Source: CAVSCD01 sp963726335
Lineage (GTDB): Bacteria; Acidobacteriota; Aminicenantia; Aminicenantales; UBA8522
Direction of reading: 5' to 3'
Length of the DNA stretch: 64,000 nt
NCBI GenBank assembly: GCA_963726335.1
Contig: CAVSCD010000004.1
Span: 695,104 to 759,103, forward strand
In this document: positions 46,012 through 55,040 of the stretch, in pieces
Numbering within the stretch: the first letter of the stretch is position 1
Layout: each line of letters begins with the position of its first letter
Notes under the pieces: generated by a model
What the model was told of the DNA's origin: nothing
The model's input: only the letters and a program-made list of their open reading frames with translations
Databases searched by the model: none
Position numbers and translations under genes: made by a program

Positions 46012-47515
46012 GTGATCACATTCTTCAACACCCTGAGCGGCCGGAAGGAGCCGTTCGCCCCGATCGGCCCGCGGCAGGCGAAGCTCTACACCTGCGGGCC
46101 GACGGTCTATGACTACCGCCCATATCGGCAATTTTCGCGCCTACGTTTTCGAGGACCTCCTCAAGCGATACCTGATGTTCAGGGGCTTCCAGGTGAGCCA
46201 CGTCATGAACATCACCGACATCGACGACAAGACGATCAAGGGCGCCAACAGCCGCGGCATCAGTCTCAGCGAGTACACCGAGCCCTTCATCCAGGCGTTC
46301 TTCGAGGATCTGGACAGGCTCAAGATCTCCCGGGCGGACAGGTACCCCAGGGCGACGGAGCACATCGCGGAGATGGTCGTCATCATCAAGGGGCTGGTCG
46401 AGAAGGGTTACGCCTACGAGCGGGACGGTTCCTATTATTTCAGCATCGCCAAGTTCCCCGCTTACGGCGCGCTGTCCAAGATCGACCTCGAGGAGCTCGA
46501 GCCCGGCCAGCGGGTCGACACGGACGAATACGAAAAAGAAAACGTCCATGACTTCGCCCTGTGGAAGGCCAAAAAGGAGGGCGAGCCGTCCTGGGAGACC
46601 GAGCTCGGCCCCGGCCGGCCCGGCTGGCACATCGAGTGCTCGGCGATGAGCATCAAGTATCTCGGGGAGACCTTCGACCTCCATACGGGAGGCATAGACA
46701 ACATCTTCCCCCATCATGAGAATGAGATCGCCCAGTCGGAGGGCTTCACCGGAAAAAAATTCGTGAACACCTGGATGCATTGCCACCATCTCGTCCGCGA
46801 CGGCGAGAAGATGTCGAAATCCAAGGGCAACACCCTGACGGTCAGGGAAGCGCTCGGGAAGACCGACAACCCGGACGCGCTCCGCTATCTTCTCCTCTCG
46901 ACACATTACCGCAAGCAGCTGAATTTTACTTTCGAGGCGCTCCGCCAGGCCGAAGCGGCGCTCGACCGCATCAACGAATTTGCGGGCACGGTGAAATACG
47001 GCCTCTTTTCCGAAGGCGAAACCCAGGCGGTGGGCAAGATGGTCAAGGACGCCGAGAAAAAATTCGGCGCCGGGCTGAGCGATGACCTCAACATCTCGGT
47101 GGCCATGACGGCCGTCTTCGGCCTGATCAAGAACGTCAACAGCCTGATCTCCCGGGGGAAGGTCAAAAAAGGAGACGCCGCGAAGCTGGCCTCCTTTATC
47201 GACGCGATCAATCAAGTGCTCGCGGTTATTAAGCCTCGGCCGCTCGCGGATAAGCCTAAGGGCTTCAGGATGGCCGTCGAGCCGGGATCATATGTCGTCG
47301 AGGTCCCACCCGCCGACCTGCAAACAGGCGAAAATATCGTCCTCACGCCAGAACAGGAAGAAAAAATAAAAGAGAGAGAGCGAGCGCGGGCGGAGAAGAA
47401 TTTCGCTTTAGCTGACGAGATCCGGAAGGAGCTCCTCGACCAGGGCATAATGCTCGAAGATACAAAAACCGGATTTCGTATCAAGCTGGTCCCGCCCAGG
47501 ATACAGCCGGCATGA
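46012..47515 (+). CDS. cysS: Cysteinyl-tRNA synthetase, with a single-base frameshift near the start
   Basis: From GTG at 46012 the frame reads ITFFNTLSGRKEPF and then KLYTCGPTVYDY, the zinc-ligand and N-terminal motif. It shifts near 46115: removal of one C in TACCGCCC would join it to AHIGNFRAYVFEDLL, the HIGH-type motif. The rest is intact, including WHIECSAM, TGGIDNIFPHHENEIAQ and GEKMSKSKGN, then the anticodon-binding and C-terminal domains. As cysS is essential, a sequence error is likely, unless the reading is programmed or a second copy exists. It overlaps yraN by 4 bp. Confidence 0.9.
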
Positions 47516-47868
47516 GCCGGGCCCGCGAGCTCGGCGTCTCGGGCGAAGAGGCGGCCGTTGGCTTTCTCCGGAAAAAAAAGTTCGACATCATCCGCAGGGG
47601 CTTTCGTTTCCACAGGGGCGAGATCGATATCATCGCTTATGACCGTAAAACCCTCGTTTTTATCGAGGTCAAGACACGCCGGAACCTCGACTGCGGCCTG
47701 CCCGAGGAGGCGGTCACGCCGGCCAAACAGGCGCAGATCCGGAGGGTTGCCGAGGCCTTCCTGGCCGTCAGCCATCTCGAAGACGCGCCCTGCCGGTTCG
47801 ATATCATCTCGCTGTTGCCCCAAGACGACGGGAGCTTCAGCGTCCATCACATCCGCGACGCGTTTTGA
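47512..47868 (+). CDS. yraN: YraN/UPF0102-family nuclease-fold protein
   Basis: The ATG overlaps the cysS stop. The 118-residue protein has the family core: GEEAAVGFLRKKKFDIIRR, then GEIDIIAYDRKTLVFIEVKTR with the Glu, Asp and ExK residues of a restriction-endonuclease-like site. Function is not established; roles in DNA processing have been suggested for the family. Its 3' end overlaps folK, which is on the other strand, by 32 bp. Confidence 0.9.
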   Translation: MSRARELGVSGEEAAVGFLRKKKFDIIRRGFRFHRGEIDIIAYDRKTLVFIEVKTRRNLDCGLPEEAVTPAKQAQIRRVAEAFLAVSHLEDAPCRFDIISLLPQDDGSFSVHHIRDAF

Positions 47869-48394
47869 TCCCCCGCCCCGGAGCCAGGCGCTGTTCAACG
47901 CCTCCCCTTGCGGGGGGCGAAAGCTTCCTGACCGCCGACCGGTCCGGAGAGATCCTGAGGAGCGAGGAAATCCTTTTCCGGAAGACAGGATGGACGGCCG
48001 CGGGCGCGATCTCGGCGAGGGGGACAAGGACAAAATTCCGCTTTTCCAGCCGCGGATGCGGAACCCTGAGCCGCGGCGTCCGGATGATGCGCTTTCCCGC
48101 GAGGAGGATGTCGATATCGATCGGCCGGGGGCCGGATCTCCGCGTCCGGACGCGGCCCATCTTCCTCTCGATCCTCTGGATCAGGTCCAGCAGCTCGCGC
48201 GGCCGTAGCGGGGTCTCGGCGGCGGCGGCCAGATTATAGAACCACGGCTGCGCCGCGAAATCGACAGGCTCGGTGCGGTAAACAGACGATACGCGGTCCA
48301 CGCGGACGCCCGACTCCTCGAGCGCCGCCAGCGCGCCCCGGAGGTTCCGCCTCCTGTCTCCCCGGTTGCTTCCGAGGCTCAGATAGTATCTCAT
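47837..48394 (-). CDS. folK: 2-amino-4-hydroxy-6-hydroxymethyldihydropteridine pyrophosphokinase
   Basis: The 185-residue HPPK has YYLSLGSNRGDRRRNL at the N-terminus, SSVYRTEPVDF and FYNLAA substrate-binding motifs, and the catalytic GPRPIDIDILL. It transfers pyrophosphate from ATP in folate synthesis. It is longer than the usual 160 residues; the extra Arg-rich tail (about 155-185) arises where it runs into yraN on the opposite strand, and may be a readthrough after loss of an earlier stop. Confidence 0.93.
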   Translation of the reverse strand: MRYYLSLGSNRGDRRRNLRGALAALEESGVRVDRVSSVYRTEPVDFAAQPWFYNLAAAAETPLRPRELLDLIQRIERKMGRVRTRRSGPRPIDIDILLAGKRIIRTPRLRVPHPRLEKRNFVLVPLAEIAPAAVHPVFRKRISSLLRISPDRSAVRKLSPPARGGVEQRLAPGRGIKTRRGCDGR

Positions 48395-48429
48395 GCCGCT
48401 CCGCGGCGCCCGCCGGCCGGCCTGTCCGG

Positions 48430-50169
48430 TCAGGCTCGATGGGCGTAATAAAATTTCTTCAGGGCCTCGATGTCGGCCGAGTCTTTTAGCCAGCGCGCCT
48501 GGCCGGCTGTCTCCAATGGGCGGGCGAGGGCCAGCGCTTCGCGGAAGTACCCCGCCCTGATCGTCCGGATTCGCGACAGGTCGGCCGACGGCAACGTCTC
48601 CAGGCCGTCAAGATCGAGCGCCGGCACGGCCTCGGTAAACTCGAGATGCCGCCACTCGCCGGTCGCGAGCTCAAAGGCATACTTATGAAGGAAAGCGCTT
48701 CCGTGACGCGCCGTGAAGGCGATCGCCCGGACCAGGAAATCGACGTCGCTTCTCGTGAACGTATAGTGCACGTTGACCCGGACCCAACCGGGCTTGAGGC
48801 CCTGGTGACCGGTGAGGATCATCCGGCGAAACCGCCGGGACGTCCTTTCGTCAATGCCGAGAAGAACGTGGCCGTAAGGGCCGGCGCAGCTGCAGCCCGC
48901 CCGGGACTGGACTCCGAACAGGTCGTTCAGGAGCCGGGTGACGAATTTCGGATGAAGTATCCTGTCCCCGTGCCGGATATTGAAGGAGACGATAGGCGTC
49001 AGGTCGGCAGCATCATAATGGCCGACGAGCTCGACGTTTTCGATCCGGGACAACCCCTCCAGGAAACGGGCGAGGTGGTCTTTCTCGATCCTGTCGATCG
49101 TCCGGAGCCCGATCCTCTCCCTGACCTCCATCGCCAGGGCCGCCTTGATCGTCTGGAGGATCGGCGGCGTGCCGGCCATCTCCCGGGTCTCGATGTCCTC
49201 GGCGTAATCCTGAGTGTCGAACCCGACATAGATCACGGTCCCGCCGCCGGCGGTCGTGGGCGGCAGGTCCTTCCGGTACAGCTCCTCCCTGATGACCAGG
49301 ACGCCGCTCGAACCCGGCCCGCCGAGGAACTTGTGCGGCGAAAAGAAAACGGCATCAAAATACGATCCGGCGTCATGGTTCATGTCGATCACGGCATACG
49401 GGGCCACGGCGGCGAAATCGAAAAAGACCGGAGTATCGTGCCGGTGGCATAGCCTCGCGACCTCATAGACAGGGGTCCTGAGGCCCGTGATATTCGAGCC
49501 GGCGGAGAACGATCCGAACTTGGCCCGGCCGGCATAGCGGCGGTCGGCGAGCTTCCTGTCCAGGTCGTCGAGGTCGAGCCCGCCGCCGGGAGCGAGCTTC
49601 ACGACCACGACCTCGGCGAAGGCCTCCCGCCACATCAGCTCGTTCGTGTGATGCTCGTACGGTCCTATGAAGACGACGGGCTTCCGCCTGTCGGGTCGTC
49701 CGCGGCCCGGAACGACGGCGCCCGGGATGGCCAGCCGCTCCCGGGTCAGCGGCGGGATGTAGACGCCGATGATCTCCTGGAGCTTTTGCAGCGCGCCCGT
49801 CGACCCGGAGCCGACCGGTATGATCTTCCCGCCCGGCCCCGCGTTGACGAGGTCCTTGATCTTCCGTTCCGCCTGCTTCAGGAGCGCGGTCAGGCGCTTG
49901 CCCGAATAGTCATCTTCGGTGTGGGTGTTGGCATAGGACTTCTCGATCTCGAGGAGCCGCCGCTCGATGAACCCGAGCCCGCGGCCGGAGGCCGTGTAAT
50001 CGGCATAAAAGATATGGCGGAGGCCAAAAGGCGTCTCGAAGACAAGGTCCCGGCCGATGACCTCGTGTCTGACAAAATCCAGGTAGGCGGTCCCCGAAGC
50101 TCCGTGTCCGGCTCTTTTCTTCACGACGGGCGCTCTGTCATCCTGACTCGAGGGTTTGTATTGTAGCAT
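48430..50169 (-). CDS. Class V PLP aminotransferase (cysteine desulfurase-like)
   Basis: The 579-residue protein has an unusual N-terminal part (about 1-90) and a class V fold: YADYTASGRGLGFIE, ANTHTEDDYSGKR, the PLP Lys in FSPHKFLGGPGSSG, and a C-terminal SRAGCSCAGPYG loop with two Cys, placed like the SufS nucleophile. A C-terminal extension of about 100 residues has no recognised domain. Similar long class V enzymes are annotated as selenocysteine lyase-like. A sulfur-mobilising role is likely but unproven. It diverges from the DsrM-like gene by 49 bp. Confidence 0.75.
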   Translation of the reverse strand: MLQYKPSSQDDRAPVVKKRAGHGASGTAYLDFVRHEVIGRDLVFETPFGLRHIFYADYTASGRGLGFIERRLLEIEKSYANTHTEDDYSGKRLTALLKQAERKIKDLVNAGPGGKIIPVGSGSTGALQKLQEIIGVYIPPLTRERLAIPGAVVPGRGRPDRRKPVVFIGPYEHHTNELMWREAFAEVVVVKLAPGGGLDLDDLDRKLADRRYAGRAKFGSFSAGSNITGLRTPVYEVARLCHRHDTPVFFDFAAVAPYAVIDMNHDAGSYFDAVFFSPHKFLGGPGSSGVLVIREELYRKDLPPTTAGGGTVIYVGFDTQDYAEDIETREMAGTPPILQTIKAALAMEVRERIGLRTIDRIEKDHLARFLEGLSRIENVELVGHYDAADLTPIVSFNIRHGDRILHPKFVTRLLNDLFGVQSRAGCSCAGPYGHVLLGIDERTSRRFRRMILTGHQGLKPGWVRVNVHYTFTRSDVDFLVRAIAFTARHGSAFLHKYAFELATGEWRHLEFTEAVPALDLDGLETLPSADLSRIRTIRAGYFREALALARPLETAGQARWLKDSADIEALKKFYYAHRA

Positions 50170-50176
50170 GTCCGCT

Positions 50177-50204
50177 TTGTCAGTCCAGCCCTGTTTGTTA
50201 TAAT
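50177..50204 (+). promoter_or_regulatory. Promoter of the DsrMK-like pair
   Basis: TTGTCA (50177-50182), 16 bp, perfect TATAAT (50199-50204), then 14 nt to the ATG at 50219. No Shine-Dalgarno in between. Confidence 0.6.
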
Positions 50205-50218
50205 AGCGGGCCGAACCG

Positions 50219-50902
50219 ATGAGTCCCCTGCTCCTCTTCCTGGAAAACGAGCTTCAGGTCGGCTGCCTGATCTTCATGGCGAGCGTCTATGTTCTCAGGA
50301 CCGCCTGGCTCCTTCATTTCAGCATGCCGCGAGAGAGAACCCGGGCCGAGGGCAGCGAAACAGCCGCCGTCATCCTCTCGCTCACATCGGTCGCCAGGCC
50401 CGGGGCCATGGAATCGACGCGCCAGAAGCCCTGGTTTTACGTCCAGTTCATGGTCTTCCATTTGGCGGTCACCGCCGCCATCGCCGCCACGTTCATCATC
50501 CCCTACCGGCCGGCGCTTTTCGAGGTCAAACCGTTGGTCATCGCCTTCCGGGCCGTCCTCGCGGCGGGGGTCGTCGTCGGGCTTCTGAGACTTTCCAGGC
50601 GCTTGCGGGTCCCGGCGGTCCGGATCATCAGCAGCCCGGACGATTACTTCTCCCTGGTGTTGATGATCCTCTATTTCGCCGCCGCCTTCCTGGCGGTTCC
50701 CAACGACTATGAGAGGGCGGAATGGCCGCTCATCCTGTTCTTCGGTCTCACGGCGTTCTTCCTCGTTTATGTCCCGTTCAGCAAGATCTCCCACTACCTC
50801 TATTATCCGTTCGCCCGCATCGTTCTCGGAAAAACACTGGGCCACCGCGGCATCCTGCCGTCCGGGAAAAAGGGATTGCGCATTGAGCTCGAAAAAAGCT
50901 GA
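50219..50902 (+). CDS. DsrM/NarI-like membrane cytochrome subunit
   Basis: The 227-residue protein has about five membrane segments (roughly 12-32, 78-97, 105-122, 145-163, 168-190). His residues in QFMVFHLAVTAA and FSKISHYLYYPF are placed to hold b-type haems, as in NarI/HdrE/DsrM. It should anchor the Fe-S subunit encoded next, with a 20-bp overlap, and exchange electrons with membrane quinone. No N-terminal extra helix of classic DsrM is seen, so it is shorter than DsrM (about 330 residues). Confidence 0.72.
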   Translation: MSPLLLFLENELQVGCLIFMASVYVLRTAWLLHFSMPRERTRAEGSETAAVILSLTSVARPGAMESTRQKPWFYVQFMVFHLAVTAAIAATFIIPYRPALFEVKPLVIAFRAVLAAGVVVGLLRLSRRLRVPAVRIISSPDDYFSLVLMILYFAAAFLAVPNDYERAEWPLILFFGLTAFFLVYVPFSKISHYLYYPFARIVLGKTLGHRGILPSGKKGLRIELEKS

Positions 50903-52295
50903 GCCGGGGCCGGCCTTCAGCCTTCCCCTCGACACCAAGGCCCAGCAGAAAGCCAGGGCTGACGGGCTCGAGTCCGTGGCGGAGGGCCGCCTCAAGTTGT
51001 ACGAGGCGGGCACGGGCAACGCGGCCCGGTTCTTCGAGCTCCTGCGCCGCCGCCTCAACCGGCCGCAGGCGCTGTCGTTCGCCGCCTGCGTTCATTGCGG
51101 CCGCTGCGCGGAATCCTGCCACTACGCCCTCGCCCGGCCGGATGACCCGACGCTCACGCCGGCCTACAAGGCCGACCAGATCCGCAGGATCTTCAAGCGG
51201 CGGCTGGACTGGACCGGGCGGGTCGCCCCGAGATGGGTCGGCGGCGGCTCGCCGCAAGGCGACGAGGACCTGAACCGGCTCAAGAACATCGTCTTCGGGG
51301 CCTGTTCCGCCTGCCGCCGGTGCACCTTCAACTGTCCCATGGGCGTCGACACGGCGGGACTCGTGCGCTTGGCCCGGGGGCTGCTCACGGAGCTGGGCAT
51401 CGTTCCCGAAGGGATCTTCAACGTCAGCCGCGATCAGTGGGAGACGGGAAACCAGATGGCCGTCGGCGAAACCGACTACCTCGAGACTCTCGAGTGGATC
51501 CGGGAGGACCTGGGTCAGGAGCTCGGCCGCCCCGATATCGAGATCCCCGTGGACAAGCCGGACTGCGATTTCCTTTATGTCATCAACCCCCGCGAGATCA
51601 AGTTCGACCCGCGGTCGCTGAGCCACGCGGCCCGGATCTTCAGCCGGGCCGGAGAAAGCTGGACGCTGTCCCGGGAGGGCTGGGACCAGACGAATTTCGG
51701 CCTCTTTTCGGGAGACGATCGTCTGGGCGCCCGGATGGCGGGGAAGGTCTATGAGGCGGCCGCCCGGCTCGGCGCGAAGCGCATCGTGATCTCGGAGTGC
51801 GGGCACGGCTACCGGTCCACACGCTGGGAAGGCTTCAACTGGGCCGGCCGCGACCAGGAGCTGCCCGTCGAGTCCGTGATCATCACCCTGATCCGCTACC
51901 TGAAACAGGGCCGGATCAAGGTCGACGCGTCGCGAAACGAGCTGCCGGTGACATTCCATGACTCCTGCAACATCGCCCGCTCGGGCGGGCTGGTCGAGGA
52001 GCCCCGCTGGATCCTGCGCCGGGTCTGCCGTAATTTTCGGGAAATGACCCCGCGGGGACTGGATAACTTTTGCTGCTCGGGCGGCGGCGGGCTGCTGTCC
52101 ATGGCCGAGTACCGGCCGCTCCGGCTGGAGGCGGCCAAGATCAAAGCCGATCAGCTCAGGGCCACGGGCGCCGCGCTCGTCTGCACCATGTGTCACAACT
52201 GCGTCGATGGGCTCGCCGACGCGGTCCGGCACTACAAGCTGGACATGAAGGTCGTTCAGGTCCTGGAGCTTGTTTCGAAAGCCCTCATTCCGTGA
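50883..52295 (+). CDS. DsrK-like heterodisulfide-reductase-type iron-sulfur protein
   Basis: The TTG start at 50883 follows AGGGA and overlaps the membrane gene by 20 bp. In 470 residues there are two [4Fe-4S] motifs: Cys69, 72, 75 and 79 in CVHCGRCAESC, then CSACRRCTFNCP. The catalytic CCG domain has the exact spacing C-X34-CC-X35-CxxC (DSCNIAR, FCCSGGG, CTMC). Segments such as ECGHGYRST and FHDSCNIARSGGLVEEPRW match my memory of DsrK. It would reduce a disulfide or trisulfide on a partner such as DsrC with quinol electrons. Confidence 0.8.
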   Translation: MSSKKAEPGPAFSLPLDTKAQQKARADGLESVAEGRLKLYEAGTGNAARFFELLRRRLNRPQALSFAACVHCGRCAESCHYALARPDDPTLTPAYKADQIRRIFKRRLDWTGRVAPRWVGGGSPQGDEDLNRLKNIVFGACSACRRCTFNCPMGVDTAGLVRLARGLLTELGIVPEGIFNVSRDQWETGNQMAVGETDYLETLEWIREDLGQELGRPDIEIPVDKPDCDFLYVINPREIKFDPRSLSHAARIFSRAGESWTLSREGWDQTNFGLFSGDDRLGARMAGKVYEAAARLGAKRIVISECGHGYRSTRWEGFNWAGRDQELPVESVIITLIRYLKQGRIKVDASRNELPVTFHDSCNIARSGGLVEEPRWILRRVCRNFREMTPRGLDNFCCSGGGGLLSMAEYRPLRLEAAKIKADQLRATGAALVCTMCHNCVDGLADAVRHYKLDMKVVQVLELVSKALIP

Positions 52296-52341
52296 ACCGA
52301 CGGCGGAGGGATCGAAAGACAGCGCCGCGAGAGGCCGGCGC

Positions 52342-53325
52342 TCAGGCCTTGAGCAGGTCGAATCTCTTCAGGACCCTGAGCACGGCCAGGGTGATCCAGA
52401 GGTGGTCCTCAAGGGCGGCTTTGCCGTTGCCGCATTCCCAAAATCCCTGAGAGTTCTGCTTCACCAGGATCCACGATAGACCCTTGTCGATGGTCGGGTC
52501 CTCGGGGCTGAACCCGAGCTTCGAAAGCGCGTCGAGGCACGCCAGGATGTCCGTGTTCCACAAAGGATAACAGAACTGCTCCCAGTCCGAGGGAAAGGTC
52601 TTGTCGCCTTGGATTTCATCACAAAAGAAACATCCGAGGAGCAGGCCTCCCGCGCGCTTGGCGTCCTTGGTCTTGCGCCAGGTGGGCGATTCCGCCAGGG
52701 CCCGGAGGATCATCCCCGTGACATGGTGGGAGAAATGCTGCGTCCGGCTCGGCTTGTAGGGCTGAGCCTTGGCGCCGACCAGAGGCAGCGGAGCCGCCCC
52801 CTGGCTTCCGTTGGTCGGTTGGCGGCGGAACAGGGCCCAGCCGCCGTCCTTCTGCCGGTTTTCGAGAAGCCAGCGGAACCCTTTCTGGACGCGCTTGTCC
52901 TTGTCCATCCCGTACCGGCAGAGGATCTCCAGGACCAGGGCATGGAAGGTGAGAGTGTATTCATTGAGCACCGTGCCGCGGAAATCCCCTTCCTTGGTCT
53001 GGAGGGAGAGCAGAAAATCCACGGACTTCACGATCTCCTCGTCCCGCAGCGTGCACCCGTAATCAAAGAGCCGGTAGAGGTTCCGGAGGGTATCGACCCG
53101 GTACAGGGTCCTTTCCCAGTGGAGCGGCGTGTCGGACCGCTTGTCCCACCAGCTGCCGTCGGGTTGCTGCGTCTCGAGGATGCGGACGCGGCTGGAGTAC
53201 TTGCGGAGGTTCTTCGACTCGCGGTCGACGGGGACGTCGAGGATGTCTTTCTTGAGCCAGAAGAGGAGCGGGAGACTGCCTCGAGAGAGAAGGAACTCGA
53301 CGGTTTTAGCGGTGTTAAATCTCAT
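52342..53325 (-). CDS. Terpenoid-cyclase-fold (prenyltransferase/squalene oxidase repeat) protein
   Basis: The 327-residue protein has repeated helical pairs with QxxDGSW-type motifs (QQPDGSWW, QTKEGDFRG, NRQKDGGWALF, NSQGFWECG), as in the alpha/alpha toroid of terpene cyclases and prenyltransferase beta subunits. No DxDD catalytic motif is seen, so cyclase activity is doubtful. No signal peptide. Function unknown. It has its own TTGACA/TAGAAT promoter and stands alone between two sulfur-related genes. Confidence 0.65.
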   Translation of the reverse strand: MRFNTAKTVEFLLSRGSLPLLFWLKKDILDVPVDRESKNLRKYSSRVRILETQQPDGSWWDKRSDTPLHWERTLYRVDTLRNLYRLFDYGCTLRDEEIVKSVDFLLSLQTKEGDFRGTVLNEYTLTFHALVLEILCRYGMDKDKRVQKGFRWLLENRQKDGGWALFRRQPTNGSQGAAPLPLVGAKAQPYKPSRTQHFSHHVTGMILRALAESPTWRKTKDAKRAGGLLLGCFFCDEIQGDKTFPSDWEQFCYPLWNTDILACLDALSKLGFSPEDPTIDKGLSWILVKQNSQGFWECGNGKAALEDHLWITLAVLRVLKRFDLLKA

Positions 53326-53346
53326 CTCGTCCAGAAGTTAGTCTTT

Positions 53347-53375
53347 ATTCTAAGCAAAAACAGGGAGGCTGTCAA
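53347..53375 (-). promoter_or_regulatory. Promoter of the toroid-fold gene
   Basis: Minus strand: TTGACA (53370-53375), 17 bp, TAGAAT (53347-53352). About 15 nt of leader, no clear Shine-Dalgarno. Confidence 0.5.
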
Positions 53376-53465
53376 TTTCCGGCCTCGGCGCAGCCGGAAG
53401 GGCGGAACATGAATTGATTTTCGGCGGTGAGTCGATTAGTATAATTTGCCCTGACGGAGAAGCCG

Positions 53466-54638
53466 ATGGAATCATTGATCTTCCTCGACAACGGGGCCAC
53501 GTCCTTTCCCAAGCCCGTCGAAGTTTACGATTTCATGGATCATTTCTACCGGAAGTTCGGCGTCAACCCCGGCCGTTCCGGGTATGACCTCTGCCTTGAA
53601 ACCGGCGCCATGGTCGAAGAGACCCGGGCCCTCCTGACCCGATTTTTTAACGGGACGGACGCCAACCGCCTGTGTTTCGGCTACAATTCCACGGACGCCC
53701 TGAACCTGATCATCTCCGGCATGCTCAGGCCGGGAGACCACGCCGTCACCACGACCCTCGAGCACAATTCCGTTCTGCGCCCGCTCTACCAACTCGCCAG
53801 CATTCACGGCGTGGAAGTGGATCACATTCCTTTCGGCGCCAAGGGCTTCGTCGATCCCGACGATTTTTCGCGGGCGTTCAAGAAGAACACCCGGCTGGTC
53901 ATCGTCAACCACGCCTCAAACGTCATCGGGACCGTCCAGCCCGTCGGGGACATCGGACGACTCTGCCGGGAGAGGGGCATCCCCCTGGCCATCGATGCCT
54001 CCCAATCCGCCGGCAAGGTGCCGATCGACATCCAGGCCATGAATGTCGACGTCGTCGCCTTCACCGGCCACAAATCGCTCCTCGGACCGACGGGGATCGG
54101 CGGCCTCTACGTCCGGGAGGGCGTGGAGATCCGGCTGACACGGGCCGGCGGGACAGGGGTCCGCTCGGCGCAGAAGACCCATCTCGAAGAGTATCCCTAC
54201 CGGCTGGAATACGGCACGCCCAACGTCCAGGGGATCGCCGGGCTCCAGGCTGGATTGAAATGGATCGAAAAGCAGGGCCTCAATGCCATCCATGAGCGGG
54301 AGATGGCCCTGACGCGAAAGCTCCGCGACGGGCTCCGCGAGATCGAAGGCGTGACGCTGTACTGCCAGGACGACCTGGCCGACCACATCTCGGTCCTGGC
54401 GTTCAACGTCGACGGCCTGGATTCGCCCAACGTTTCCACCATGCTGGATGTCGACCACAACATCGCCTCCCGGGCGGGTCTCCACTGCGCCCCCCTGGTG
54501 CACGAGGGGCTGGGCACGGCGAAGATCGACGGCGCCGTCCGGTTCGGGATCGGCCCGTTCAACACGGAAGCCCACATCGAAACGGCCGTTGCCGCCGTCG
54601 GGGAGATCGCCGCGTTCCAGAGGAAGAAAAGAGGTTAG
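53466..54638 (+). CDS. Cysteine desulfurase (SufS-type class V aminotransferase)
   Basis: The 390-residue enzyme follows GGAG and a TATAAT at 53440-53445. It has IFLDNGATSFPKP at the start, EHNS (99-102), the PLP Lys203 in FTGHKSLLGPTG, and the nucleophile Cys in ASRAGLHCAPLVHEG. These match group II (SufS/CsdA-like) cysteine desulfurases, which strip sulfur from cysteine as a persulfide. Its stop is 9 bp from the end of dsrC on the opposite strand. It might load DsrC or an Fe-S assembly system; no suf genes are near. Confidence 0.9.
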   Translation: MESLIFLDNGATSFPKPVEVYDFMDHFYRKFGVNPGRSGYDLCLETGAMVEETRALLTRFFNGTDANRLCFGYNSTDALNLIISGMLRPGDHAVTTTLEHNSVLRPLYQLASIHGVEVDHIPFGAKGFVDPDDFSRAFKKNTRLVIVNHASNVIGTVQPVGDIGRLCRERGIPLAIDASQSAGKVPIDIQAMNVDVVAFTGHKSLLGPTGIGGLYVREGVEIRLTRAGGTGVRSAQKTHLEEYPYRLEYGTPNVQGIAGLQAGLKWIEKQGLNAIHEREMALTRKLRDGLREIEGVTLYCQDDLADHISVLAFNVDGLDSPNVSTMLDVDHNIASRAGLHCAPLVHEGLGTAKIDGAVRFGIGPFNTEAHIETAVAAVGEIAAFQRKKRG

Positions 54639-54647
54639 CCCCGCCCG

Positions 54648-54968
54648 TCAAACGCACCCGTCGGGCTTGGGGAGGCCGGCCAGCTTGCATGCGCCCTTGG
54701 CCGGACCCGAGGGGAACAGGTCATAGATGCGCATCAGGGGAAAACCCGTCGTCTTGCAGACCGACCTGACCATCGGCGCCAGGTTTTTTTCGAGGTAATA
54801 CTGCCGGATGTAGCGGATCACGGCCCAGTGATCTTCGGTCAGGGCCTCGATGCCTTCCTCGACCCGGGCCAGCGCGGCCGCGATTGTTTCGTTCCATTCT
54901 TCCGGGTGCGCCAGGAAGCCCTCCTCGTTGAGCTCCACGGCCTGGCCGTTGACATCGATGGTCGGCAT
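54648..54968 (-). CDS. dsrC: DsrC-family sulfur carrier with both redox cysteines
   Basis: The 106-residue protein matches DsrC/TusE: NEEGFLAHPEEWNE near the N-terminus, DHWAVIRYIRQYYLE, and the C-terminal arm. That arm keeps two Cys, Cys94 and Cys105, separated by ten residues (CKLAGLPKPDGCV), the signature of true DsrC rather than TusE. Such DsrC carries sulfur as a trisulfide that DsrMK reduces. No dsrAB is in the window. It starts from GAGGAG at 54979-54984 on the minus strand and lies before phoR. Confidence 0.93.
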   Translation of the reverse strand: MPTIDVNGQAVELNEEGFLAHPEEWNETIAAALARVEEGIEALTEDHWAVIRYIRQYYLEKNLAPMVRSVCKTTGFPLMRIYDLFPSGPAKGACKLAGLPKPDGCV

Positions 54969-55040
54969 GGCGGTCTCCTCTTCTCAAGAACGGCGGATCG
55001 AGCGCGCGTTATAGCACAGGCTCCGGAGCGGGCGGGCAAA

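Noticed and set aside
46109..47515. cysS starting at the ATG at 46109
   Set aside because: That start would lose the CGPTVYDY zinc-binding segment that is present just upstream in another frame.
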